From NCBI RefSeq assembly GCF_938017705.1, contig NZ_CALIIS010000088.1, positions 1-46,945 on the forward strand: 46,945 nucleotides of DNA. Direction: 5' to 3'. This document shows, one piece after another, positions 7,442-15,326 of this stretch (its first letter is position 1; every line of letters starts with the position of its first letter). The stretch comes from an uncultured Campylobacter sp. (GTDB lineage Bacteria > Campylobacterota > Campylobacteria > Campylobacterales > Campylobacteraceae). The position numbers and the translations under genes are program-made. The notes beneath the pieces were generated by a model. The model saw only the letters and a list, made by a program, of their open reading frames with translations, made no database searches and was not told the origin of the DNA.

Positions 7442-8692
7442 TTAAATTTGGCTTCCCAAAAACTCGTCCGTCTCGCGCTCGATTTCGAGCAGGCGGTTGT
7501 ATTTTGCGTTGCGTTCGCTTCTTGAGGTTGCGCCCGTTTTGATTTGACCCGTATTCATCGCGACGGCGAAGTCCGCGATAAAGCTATCCTCGCTCTCGCC
7601 GCTTCTGTGGCTCATCACGCAGCGGTAGCCTTTGCGCTGAGCTAGGCGGATCGTCTGCATAGTTTGGCTGATGGTGCCGATTTGATTTGGTTTTATTAAA
7701 ATCGCGTTGCCTACGCCTTTTTGGGTGCCTTCGCGCAAAATTTTCTCGTTCGTTACAAATAGATCGTCGCCCACAAGCTGCACTTTAGAGCCAAGCTTGC
7801 TAGTTAGCTTCGCCCAGCCTGCCCAGTCGTCCTCGCTTAGGCCGTCTTCGATCGAAAATATCGGATACTTCTCGCAAAGACGTGCGTATCGCTCGATCAG
7901 CTCTTCGCTGCTAAATTCCTTGCCTTCTAGCTTATATTTGCCGTTTTCGTACAGCTCGCTAGCTGCGACGTCGAGGGCTAGTTTAATCTGCTCGCCGGCT
8001 TTGTAGCCTGCTTTTTCGATGGCTTGCATGATTAGTTTGATCGGCTCTTCATTTTCGTTTAAATTCGGCGCAAATCCGCCCTCGTCGCCCACTGCCGTAC
8101 TATGGCCGGCCGCGTTTAGAAGGCCTTTTAGCGTGTGGTAAATTTCGCTCGCCGCTCGCAGCGCATCGCTAAATTTATCAAATCCAAACGGCATAATCAT
8201 AAATTCTTGAAAATCCACGCTGTTGTTCGCGTGCGCGCCGCCGTTGATGATATTAAACATCGGCACCGGCAGTACGCTAGCGTTTGCGCCGCCCAGGTAG
8301 CGATACAAAGGCACGTCAAGGCTTTTAGCCGCCGCGCGCGCTACCGCCATAGATACGCCAAGCACCGCATTTGCGCCCAAATTTGAGTAGTTATCGGTGC
8401 CGTCAAGCTCCCTCATCTCGTCATCAAGCGCTTTTTGATCAAAGGCATCCAGTCCGATCACGGCTTCGGCGATCTGCGAATTTACGTTTTCCACCGCTTT
8501 TAGCACGCCCTTGCCGCAGTATCTATCGCCCCCGTCGCGAAGCTCTAGTGCCTCGCGTTTGCCCGTGCTTGCGCCGCTTGGGACTATCGCGCTTGCTACG
8601 GTGCCGTCGCTTAGAGCCACAGTCGCTTTCACGGTCGGGTTGCCACGGCTATCTAACACTTCTATCGCATAAACATCTTCGATATAAATCAT
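7442..8692 (-). CDS. eno: enolase
   Basis: This is a full-length 416-residue enolase that interconverts 2-phosphoglycerate and phosphoenolpyruvate. Diagnostic segments are ASTGKREALELRDGG near the N-terminus, the DEGGFAPN loop, the metal-binding SIEDGL and GDDLFVTN, the catalytic lysine in ILIKPNQIGT, and the signature MSHRSGESEDSFIADFAV. Its ATG overlaps the recA stop by one base (TAATG), indicating an operon with translational coupling. In Campylobacter, which generally lacks phosphofructokinase, it acts mainly in gluconeogenesis, together with pckA further along this window. Confidence 0.98.
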   Translation of the reverse strand: MIYIEDVYAIEVLDSRGNPTVKATVALSDGTVASAIVPSGASTGKREALELRDGGDRYCGKGVLKAVENVNSQIAEAVIGLDAFDQKALDDEMRELDGTDNYSNLGANAVLGVSMAVARAAAKSLDVPLYRYLGGANASVLPVPMFNIINGGAHANNSVDFQEFMIMPFGFDKFSDALRAASEIYHTLKGLLNAAGHSTAVGDEGGFAPNLNENEEPIKLIMQAIEKAGYKAGEQIKLALDVAASELYENGKYKLEGKEFSSEELIERYARLCEKYPIFSIEDGLSEDDWAGWAKLTSKLGSKVQLVGDDLFVTNEKILREGTQKGVGNAILIKPNQIGTISQTMQTIRLAQRKGYRCVMSHRSGESEDSFIADFAVAMNTGQIKTGATSRSERNAKYNRLLEIERETDEFLGSQI

Positions 8693-9735
8693 TATTCATC
8701 TCCACTTTGTAAATTTTCTTCATCGTCCGCGTCTGCGCTGAAATTTACGCTACCCATCTGCTCGCGGATCTTTGCAGTGATCTCTTCAGCGACAGCAGGG
8801 TTATTCTCTAGATAAATTTTAGCGTTTTCGCGACCTTGACCTAGCTTCGTATCGCCGTAGCTGAACCATGCGCCGCTTTTATCGACGATGTCGAGCTTGA
8901 CGCCGTAATCGATCAGCTCGCCTACTTTGCTGATGCCCTTGCCGAACATTATGTCAAATTCCGCGATCTTAAACGGCGGCGCCACCTTGTTTTTCACGAC
9001 TTTGACCTTGGCGCGGTTGCCGATGCTCTCTTCGTTTTGTTTCAAAGTAGCGATCTTGCGTATGTCGATGCGCACCGAAGCGTAAAATTTAAGCGCATTG
9101 CCGCCGGTCGTCGTCTCGGGCGTGCCGTAACCCATCGCGCCGATCTTCATACGGATTTGGTTGATAAAGATCACCGTCGTATTCATCTTATGCACGACGC
9201 CGGCGAGCTTGCGCAGCGCTTGGCTCATAAGTCGCGCCTGAAGCCCCACATGCTGATCGCCCATATCGCCCTCGATCTCGTTTTTCGGCGTGAGCGCGGC
9301 AACGCTATCTACGACGATGAGATCGATCGCACCGCTTTTTGCTAGGGTTTCTACGATGTCGAGCGCCTGCTCACCGAAGTCGGGCTGGCTGACGTAGAGA
9401 TTGTCGGTATCGACGCCTAAATTTGAAGCGTATTTGACGTCCAGCGCGTGCTCGGCGTCTACGAATGCGCAAATTCCGCCCGCCTTTTGGCACTCGGCGA
9501 TGATATGAAGCGTGAGCGTCGTCTTACCCGAGCTCTCAGGCCCGTAAACCTCAATGATACGCCCCTTCGGCACGCCACCGATGCCAAGCGCGATGTCAAG
9601 CCCTACAGAGCCCGTAGAGATGGCGTCTATCGGCTCGACCTGCTTATCGCCCAGCCGCACGAGCGTGCCCTTGCCGAAAGCTTTGTCGATTGATTTTAGC
9701 GCCGCATCCAGTGTCTTTTTCTTTCCCTCGTCCAT
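8692..9735 (-). CDS. recA: RecA recombinase
   Basis: This is the homologous-recombination ATPase. Walker A is GPESSGKTT, Walker B LIVVDSVAAL, the L1 loop region IRMKIGAMGYGTPETTTGGNALKFYAS, and the acidic C-terminus FSADADDEENLQSGDE. The ATG at 9735 is chosen because AAGGA lies just upstream and the protein then begins MDEGKKK, like other Campylobacter RecA proteins; an upstream in-frame start at 9759 would add eight unusual residues. It heads the recA-eno operon and is divergent from mqnD. I saw no LexA-type operator in the gap. Confidence 0.98.
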   Translation of the reverse strand: MDEGKKKTLDAALKSIDKAFGKGTLVRLGDKQVEPIDAISTGSVGLDIALGIGGVPKGRIIEVYGPESSGKTTLTLHIIAECQKAGGICAFVDAEHALDVKYASNLGVDTDNLYVSQPDFGEQALDIVETLAKSGAIDLIVVDSVAALTPKNEIEGDMGDQHVGLQARLMSQALRKLAGVVHKMNTTVIFINQIRMKIGAMGYGTPETTTGGNALKFYASVRIDIRKIATLKQNEESIGNRAKVKVVKNKVAPPFKIAEFDIMFGKGISKVGELIDYGVKLDIVDKSGAWFSYGDTKLGQGRENAKIYLENNPAVAEEITAKIREQMGSVNFSADADDEENLQSGDE

Positions 9736-9958
9736 GTTTTTCCTTAAAAATGAATTCATCTAATTTTACCAAATTTGAAATGAATTTTTGATTATTCGCT
9801 CAAATTCGGCGCGGCATCGGAATTTGAAATTTTTAAGGAGCGCAAAAGCTCTGCAGGACGAGCGGAGAGCATTAAATTTAGCCTTTTAAACGGGCTTAAT
9901 TTTTCACGTTTTTCTTTAGAAATTCCTTATTTTTATGAGGGCTGTAGCAAAATTTCAC

Positions 9959-9964
9959 TATAAT
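9959..9964 (+). promoter_or_regulatory. -10 element for mqnD
   Basis: TATAAT at 9959-9964 lies about 60 bases before the mqnD start in the recA-mqnD divergent gap and fits the Campylobacter sigma-70 pattern, in which the -10 box dominates. Confidence 0.5.
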
Positions 9965-10025
9965 TTTGCAACATTTTGGAATTAGGCCGCGCGCGAAATT
10001 TAAAGCGGAGCAAAAAGGATAAAAT

Positions 10026-10922
10026 TTGAAGATTTTTAAGCATATAAACGTCGCCCACTCACCCGACGCCGACGATATTTTTATGTATAAGGCGATCGAT
10101 TTCGGTTGGGTGAGCTCCAAAAATCTAAAATTTAGCGCCACGGCGCTTGATATCCAGACGCTAAACGACGAGGCGCTAAAAGGCACCTATGAGGCCACGG
10201 CGATTAGCTTCGCGCTATATCCGCTTATCTGCGACGAATACGCGCTTTTGCGAACGGCGGTGAGTTTCGGCGAGGGCTACGGACCAAAGCTGGTTAAGAA
10301 AAAGGGCGCGATTTTAAAGCGAAATTTCAAAGTCGCGCTAAGCGGCAAGCACACGACAAACGCCCTGCTTTTTCGCATGGCATACCCGCAGGCGCGCGTG
10401 ATTTATAAAAATTTCCTAGAGATCGAGAGCGCTGTCTTAAGCGGCGAGGTGGACGCGGGCGTGCTGATACACGAGAGCATTTTGGACTTTTCGGACGAGC
10501 TTTGCGTGGAGCGCGAGATCTGGGATATCTGGAGCGAGCTAGCGGGCGAAAATTTACCGCTGCCGCTAGGAGGTATGGCGGTTCGCCGCAGCCTGCCGAT
10601 AACGGACGCCATCGAGTGCGAGCGCGTGCTAACGGAGGGCGTGCGCATCGCCACCGCGCATAAGCCGCTTTTGTCGCAGATGCTTCTCGAGCGAAATCTC
10701 ATCCGCGTGGACGACGCAAAGCTAGAAAAATATCTGAGCCTTTATGCTAACGAGGCCTCGATCGAGCTTTCGCAGGTGCAGATAAAGGCGGTAGATAGGC
10801 TATTTGCGCTTGGCTACGAGCGCGGATTTTACCCTGCGCCGATTAGCGCGCAGGAGAATTTTATCCCGCGCGAATATAACGAGATTCGCTTTACGGACTG
10901 CGGCGGGCAAAACCCGATGTAA
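10026..10922 (+). CDS. mqnD: 1,4-dihydroxy-6-naphthoate synthase, futalosine menaquinone pathway
   Basis: The N-terminal motif NVAHSPDADDIFMYKAIDFG and the overall periplasmic-binding-protein-like layout are those of MqnD (C. jejuni Cj1285c type). The enzyme converts cyclic de-hypoxanthinyl futalosine to 1,4-dihydroxy-6-naphthoate. Supporting segments are LNDEALKGTYEATAISFALYP and VDAGVLIHESILDF. At 298 residues it is of normal length. The start is TTG at 10026, with an AAAGGAT site about 6 bases upstream. Menaquinone is the respiratory quinone of these bacteria. No other men or mqn gene is in the window. Confidence 0.92.
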   Translation: MKIFKHINVAHSPDADDIFMYKAIDFGWVSSKNLKFSATALDIQTLNDEALKGTYEATAISFALYPLICDEYALLRTAVSFGEGYGPKLVKKKGAILKRNFKVALSGKHTTNALLFRMAYPQARVIYKNFLEIESAVLSGEVDAGVLIHESILDFSDELCVEREIWDIWSELAGENLPLPLGGMAVRRSLPITDAIECERVLTEGVRIATAHKPLLSQMLLERNLIRVDDAKLEKYLSLYANEASIELSQVQIKAVDRLFALGYERGFYPAPISAQENFIPREYNEIRFTDCGGQNPM

Positions 10923-11537
10923 AGCGAGCGAGGTTAAAATTTAGTTGAAATTTGAGCCTTGCTTCGGCTGATTTTGCTCGGAACACGCCCCTTCGTTTCG
11001 GCTAAATTTCTAGGCGTTAAGGGGTTTGTGCCTCGGCGAAAATTTTACTTTGGCGTAAGGGTAGACGCGAGGTAGAATTTTACCCCGCGTTCTTGCCGTG
11101 GCGGTGCAGCCCCTTCGCCGCTTTTGGGTTTAGCTGCGGAGTGCGACGTGAATTTAAATTTGCGCGTAAAATTTAGCGCCGAGCTTGCCGCGGATTTTGC
11201 CGCCAAGCTCGTCTCGACCGTACGCCATAGCGCGATCTGTCGCAGTACGATAGCCACTACGCTTTCAAATTTAGGGCTACGCGGCGATGGAATTTTACAC
11301 GCGGAGGTACATTGCGCGGCTGTATTTTGTACCGCAGAGTGCGAGTTGCGCGTGTGACGTAGCGCGCCACTGAAAACGTATCGAAAGCGAGATAAATTCA
11401 ATCGCGCTGGCAGCGCTAAATTTTGAAATAGCGTTTGCATCTCGCACCGCACCTCGCGGCGGTATCGCTAAATTTTAAAACGATACGTGGCGGGCGGCAA
11501 GCGTGAAATTTAGAAATGAAATTTAAAAGGCAAAATT
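10923..11537. other. long non-coding gap between mqnD and murB
   Basis: I see no gene in these 615 bases. Two opposed open frames (11045-11452 minus and 11124-11357 plus) overlap each other and show no family features. At about 11180-11208 there is a 29-base near-copy of part of murB (see findings). A pair of ccccttc/taagggg arms occurs at about 10986-11022. Confidence 0.55.
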
Positions 11538-12329
11538 TTGAAAACAAAGCAGATAGATTTTAGCAAATACACCTCCGTGCGCATCGGCGGAAGTTTTGCG
11601 GTGCAAATTTTAAAAGACGAGGCCGATTTTGCGGAGTTTGAGAGCATAGCGGGGGGCGCGATCATCGGCGGCGGCAATAATCTGCTCATCTCGCCCGCGC
11701 CGCCGCACCTTGCGATGCTAAGCGAGGAGTTCGATCGCATAAGCTTAAGCGGCGATGTCCTTAGCATCGGGGCTGCGACGAAGTCGGGTAAAATTTATAA
11801 TTTCGCCAAAAAGCAGGGCCTCGGCGGCTTTGAGTTTTTGCGCAACATCCCAGGCCAGCTCGGCGGGCTAATCAAAATGAACGCGGGGCTTAACAGCGCT
11901 AGCATCAGCGATAGCCTGCTTGCCGTGCGCCTGGCTCGCGGCTGGGTGGAGCGCGAGCGGATAAGCTTCGGCTACCGAAGAAGCGGGATCGAGGAGCCGA
12001 TTTTGGGCGCCGAGTTTAAAATTTCGCGCGGCTTTGATGCCGAACTCGCCGCGGATTTCGCCGCCAAACGCGCCAACCAGCCAAAGGGAGCGAGCTTTGG
12101 AAGCTGTTTTAAAAACCCGCCGAATGACGCCGCGGGCAGGCTGATCGAAGCGGCGGGGCTTAAGGGTCACGCGATCGGCGGAGCGAAATTTAGCGAGCAG
12201 CACGCCAATTTCATCATAAATTTCGGCGGCGCGAGCTTTGAGGATGTGATTGCGCTCATAAATTTAGCGCAAAGCCGCGTTTTTGAGGAATTCGGTATCG
12301 AACTGGAAACCGAGGTCGTGGTGCTATAA
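11538..12329 (+). CDS. murB: UDP-N-acetylenolpyruvoylglucosamine reductase
   Basis: This is the short MurB type found in Epsilonproteobacteria. It reduces UDP-GlcNAc-enolpyruvate to UDP-MurNAc using FAD and NADPH. The FAD-binding part shows SVRIGG, GGGNNLLIS and RNIPGQLGGLIKMNAG. The catalytic C-terminal domain shows SFGSCFKNP, with the catalytic serine/cysteine region, and AGRLIEAAGLKGHAIGGAKFSEQHANFI. A final glutamate-containing segment (ELETEVVVL) closes the protein. The start is TTG at 11538, preceded by AAAAGG at 11525-11530. Length 263 residues is normal for this subgroup. Confidence 0.95.
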   Translation: MKTKQIDFSKYTSVRIGGSFAVQILKDEADFAEFESIAGGAIIGGGNNLLISPAPPHLAMLSEEFDRISLSGDVLSIGAATKSGKIYNFAKKQGLGGFEFLRNIPGQLGGLIKMNAGLNSASISDSLLAVRLARGWVERERISFGYRRSGIEEPILGAEFKISRGFDAELAADFAAKRANQPKGASFGSCFKNPPNDAAGRLIEAAGLKGHAIGGAKFSEQHANFIINFGGASFEDVIALINLAQSRVFEEFGIELETEVVVL

Positions 12330-12643
12330 AAGGAAATTCGTATATTTTGCCCCGACTAAACTTACTCGGTTGTCCATTCCGTCTTTTTTGCACTGGATTT
12401 TTTTATGCTTTGAAATTTTAAAATACCGACGAAATCGTCAAATTTAAAAGCGCTCGAATACAGTGCGCCGATGATACTAACTGTCGTTTCATCGCTTAAA
12501 ATAGTCGCTACAAAAATAGTCCGCAAAAGCAATCAATTTTATCCCGTTTATCTCGCCGTGAAAAACAGTTGTTGAATTTTACGCGCCAAACCGACGCGGC
12601 CGTCTAAATCGGCGTTCCGTAACCGTCTAAGCGAGCAACGAAT
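12330..12643. other. non-coding gap
   Basis: No gene, hairpin terminator or recognisable RNA was seen in these 314 bases between murB and the convergent minus-strand block. Confidence 0.5.
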
Positions 12644-13096
12644 TTAGCTCAGATAGTAACCCACAAAAGCCGCGGCAGCAACGACGATAGTAAGCGCGGC
12701 CGTTAGTTTATATAGCCGCAAAGCTCCCGCGCAGCGACTTTTCATATCGCGGATTTTAGGCGGCTTGCTAGCTAAATTTAGCGCCGCAAGCGCCGCGTCA
12801 AATTTGCCGCAATCAAGCCTCCCCTCCGCAAAATCTCTAAAAATAAGCGCGTCAAAATGCAGCCTTACGTGCAGATAAAATAGCCCCACAAAAGCCGCCA
12901 AAAAGCCTGCAATGACGGCAAGATGCGTAAAAATCGTAAGGCAGACGGCAAGCTGAAGTAAATTTAACAAGAAAAACAGCCTATGCGTCGCCAAAAACCT
13001 AGCCGTAACCAGCGCCAAGGCCCTGTCGTCCGTCCTTTGGCGGCATTCGCGCTCCCCGCCTTGCGCCGCTTTTTCGTTTTGCTCCGCATTCGTCAT
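12644..13096 (-). CDS. small three-TM membrane protein at the end of the phospholipid-like cluster
   Basis: ATG at 13096 is preceded by a clear AGGAGAG site. The first 38 residues are charged and Gln/Glu-rich. Two close membrane segments follow (about 40-57 and 60-78), then a cytoplasmic-looking loop with two cysteines and basic residues, and a last membrane segment (131-148). I do not recognise the family. It is transcribed in the same direction as the PAP2/phosphatase gene 187 bases upstream and may belong to that transcript. Confidence 0.65.
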   Translation of the reverse strand: MTNAEQNEKAAQGGERECRQRTDDRALALVTARFLATHRLFFLLNLLQLAVCLTIFTHLAVIAGFLAAFVGLFYLHVRLHFDALIFRDFAEGRLDCGKFDAALAALNLASKPPKIRDMKSRCAGALRLYKLTAALTIVVAAAAFVGYYLS

Positions 13097-13283
13097 TTTC
13101 TCTCCTCATTTTGGGCGTTTGGTTAAATTTTCGTTCGTTTTCGCCGAGAATTTTGCAATGCCGCTTGTTTCTAGCCTGCAGATTTTTTAATTTTGATCCC
13201 TCAAACCGGACTTGATCAAATTTGGCCCGCATCTATTTCGCGCTTAAATTTGCCGCACTTGCTTTTGCGAATTTGGCCGGTCT

Positions 13284-14816
13284 TTACTCCGCTTTCGAAC
13301 TTACGCGGGCTTCTGCGGCTAGCCGCGTTATCCTCTCGCGCAGCGAGCTAGCGACTGCGATCTTTTCGCGGCGAGATTTTAGTAAATTTAGCGCCTCGTC
13401 AAAGCCCAGTCCCGCATAAATCACCAGCCACGCAAGCAGCACCGACGCGCTCCTGCCGTAGCCCAGCGCGCAGCACACCAGCACCTTTTTGCCGTTTGTC
13501 TCGGCGGCTCGTTCGTTAGCGCCTGTAAGATTTTGGCCCGCCTCGGCGATTTCGCTTTCGTTTGCCGTGCCGCGGGTTTGCAGATTTGTCCGCGAGTCCA
13601 CTTGCTCGTTAAATTTAAAATCTCGCCCGTGCGCGTAGCCCGCTTTGGTGTTAAAATTTGATCCCAGCTCCGCCGCCATTTGCGGTAAATTTTCGCCGCC
13701 GCAAAGAGCCCTTTTTGCGAACCGCTCGAGTTCGTCCGCGCCGCGTTTTAGCTCGTCCGCGCTCGGCGTTATCATATCTAGCATAGGCACGCTCGTATAA
13801 ATTTGCGCGCCGCCAGGCCGCTCAAACTCGGCCGCACAGTCTAGTACCGCGTCAAATTTGCCCGCTTCCTTAACCGAGCCTAGATACAGCCCGGGCAAAA
13901 TCTCGTCTGAAAGCCGGCGTCCGCGCAACCAAAAAATCGCATTTAACTGCGCGACGCAAAGATAGGGGAAAAGTAAAGCTTTAGCAGCAGCGGCGTGACG
14001 GCCTTGCCCGTTTTTAGCAAAAACTCCCGCGCCCAAAAACGCGTAACCGCAAGCGATCAGCGCAAAACTAAGGCTCGCCCAAGATAGCCACAGCATCCAC
14101 GCGCCCCAAATTTTAGCCCCCAAAATCGCCGCAAAAAGCGTCAAAAACGCAAGCCCCAGATATAGCGCCGCCCATTTGTAGCGAGCAGCCTCCCTAGCTA
14201 TAGCGAAACCAAGCGGCGCGCCCTCTAGCGGGCGAATCAGTAGCACCAAGCAGCCCGCGGCCAGCCCCGTCGGAATGTCGATAAAATGGTGCTGATACGT
14301 GGTCAGCACGCTAAGGCCGATGAGCGCAAACCACGCGACAAGCGCCGCCTTAAGCCAAACCGAGCGCGCCTTGCGAAGGTAAAATGCGCCCACCACGACG
14401 CAAAGTATGATGTGTAGCGAGGGAGCTTGATTAAACGGGAGGTCAAAGGCGGCGAGGCTTGAGAATAAAAAGCCGTTAAAGCCCGAAACTGCGGGCTTCT
14501 CCCACGACATTTGCAAAGGAAAAGCGATAAAAAACAGCGTCGCGATCATCTGAGCGACTAGCAGCTGCGTAACGTAGCGCGCGAGCTCCCCGGCGTCACG
14601 GCAGAGGAAAAATCCAAGCGCGTAGAGCAAATTTAGCGACCAATACGGCACGATACTCCACGCCCAAAACGGCACCGCGCGCTCCCACGCGAAATAAATC
14701 TCGGGCACGTTTGCGCGAGCGCTCGCGAGGGCGTTCGTGGCGCCGTAGCTAGCGTAAAATATCGCCGCAACGACGACTAGCGCGGCCAGCTGCGATAAAA
14801 ACGATTTTGTTTTCAT
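13284..14816 (-). CDS. PAP2 / dual-specificity phosphatase fusion protein (YnbD-like)
   Basis: The start is set at ATG 14816, with AAGG upstream, rather than the in-frame TTG at 14843. The N-terminal half is a multi-pass membrane PAP2 domain with PSLH at 132-135 and TYQHHFIDIPTG (His176/177, Asp180). The C-terminal half is a cytosolic dual-specificity phosphatase: LPGLYLGS at 307-314 and the P-loop C449-x5-R455-S456. The usual His before the catalytic Cys is itself a Cys. E. coli YnbD has the same order of domains, as I recall about 430 residues. The extra length here comes mainly from a low-complexity insert at about 373-442 just before the P-loop. Within this cluster it probably removes a phosphate from a lipid intermediate. 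Confidence 0.85.
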   Translation of the reverse strand: MKTKSFLSQLAALVVVAAIFYASYGATNALASARANVPEIYFAWERAVPFWAWSIVPYWSLNLLYALGFFLCRDAGELARYVTQLLVAQMIATLFFIAFPLQMSWEKPAVSGFNGFLFSSLAAFDLPFNQAPSLHIILCVVVGAFYLRKARSVWLKAALVAWFALIGLSVLTTYQHHFIDIPTGLAAGCLVLLIRPLEGAPLGFAIAREAARYKWAALYLGLAFLTLFAAILGAKIWGAWMLWLSWASLSFALIACGYAFLGAGVFAKNGQGRHAAAAKALLFPYLCVAQLNAIFWLRGRRLSDEILPGLYLGSVKEAGKFDAVLDCAAEFERPGGAQIYTSVPMLDMITPSADELKRGADELERFAKRALCGGENLPQMAAELGSNFNTKAGYAHGRDFKFNEQVDSRTNLQTRGTANESEIAEAGQNLTGANERAAETNGKKVLVCCALGYGRSASVLLAWLVIYAGLGFDEALNLLKSRREKIAVASSLRERITRLAAEARVSSKAE

Positions 14817-15005
14817 TTTTGCCTTTTTTGCTAATTCTATCAAATTTTATCGGATTTGCGCTTTGGCGGCTTAATGGGCCGAGATCGCTCGCTTGACGCA
14901 AAAGGCGTAAAATTTACTGGCCGAGACCCGTATCTTTAAGGTGCTAAATTTGAATTAGTCAAATTTATCGTTATGAATTAAACTTTTTGTGCAAGTCAAT
15001 CTTTC

Positions 15006-15059
15006 TTGTTAAGGGGGAAGGGGCTTGAATTACGAAGTCGCTCCCTTCCCCCTTAACAA
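15006..15059. repeat. 17-bp perfect inverted repeat (hairpin)
   Basis: Arms at 15006-15022 (ttgttaagggggaaggg) and 15043-15059 are perfectly complementary across a 20-base loop. No T run follows on either strand, so it is not a standard terminator. The purine-only G/A arm is unlike the surrounding AAATTT-rich DNA. Confidence 0.9.
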
Positions 15060-15167
15060 TCCCCCAACCCCTACGACGTGAGAGGTTGCTGCACTGCGTG
15101 CAGGTTTATCTGGCGCTGTCGCGCCGAAAATTTAAATTTGACATTTTCAGGGTACAGGTCTCGGCGA

Positions 15168-15187
15168 CTCAAATTTGCAAATTTGAG
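15168..15187. repeat. 20-bp perfect palindrome
   Basis: The sequence ctcaaatttgcaaatttgag is identical to its reverse complement. It is made of two CAAATTTG words, which are very common in this genome, so chance is possible; an operator function is speculative. Confidence 0.7.
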
Positions 15188-15326
15188 CGTAAAACGATAA
15201 GGCGAAGTATCGCGAGATGATTTTTCGAGTTTTGAAACAAAATTGAGCGTGCGCTAGGCATATAGCCTGCGGAGCGAAAATTTTGCGAAATCTCGGAAAA
15301 GCGCTCGCGAGACGAGCCGCTAAAGA

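Larger units (their letters stand above)
14817..15326. other. long intergenic region with strong hairpin and palindrome
   Basis: This 510-base gap splits the YnbC-like and YnbD-like genes. It contains no gene. It holds a 17-bp perfect inverted repeat (15006-15059), a 20-bp perfect palindrome (15168-15187), and a segment (about 15200-15320) with several imperfect self-complementary blocks. It may be a repetitive extragenic element. Confidence 0.6.

Noticed and set aside
11045..11452. Open frame of 135 codons on the minus strand in the mqnD-murB gap
   Set aside because: It overlaps another frame on the plus strand, lacks start signals and matches nothing; an AAATTT-rich non-coding stretch.
15006..15059. 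Terminator reading of the 17-bp hairpin
   Set aside because: No T run follows on either strand and the loop is long, so it is listed as an inverted repeat instead.
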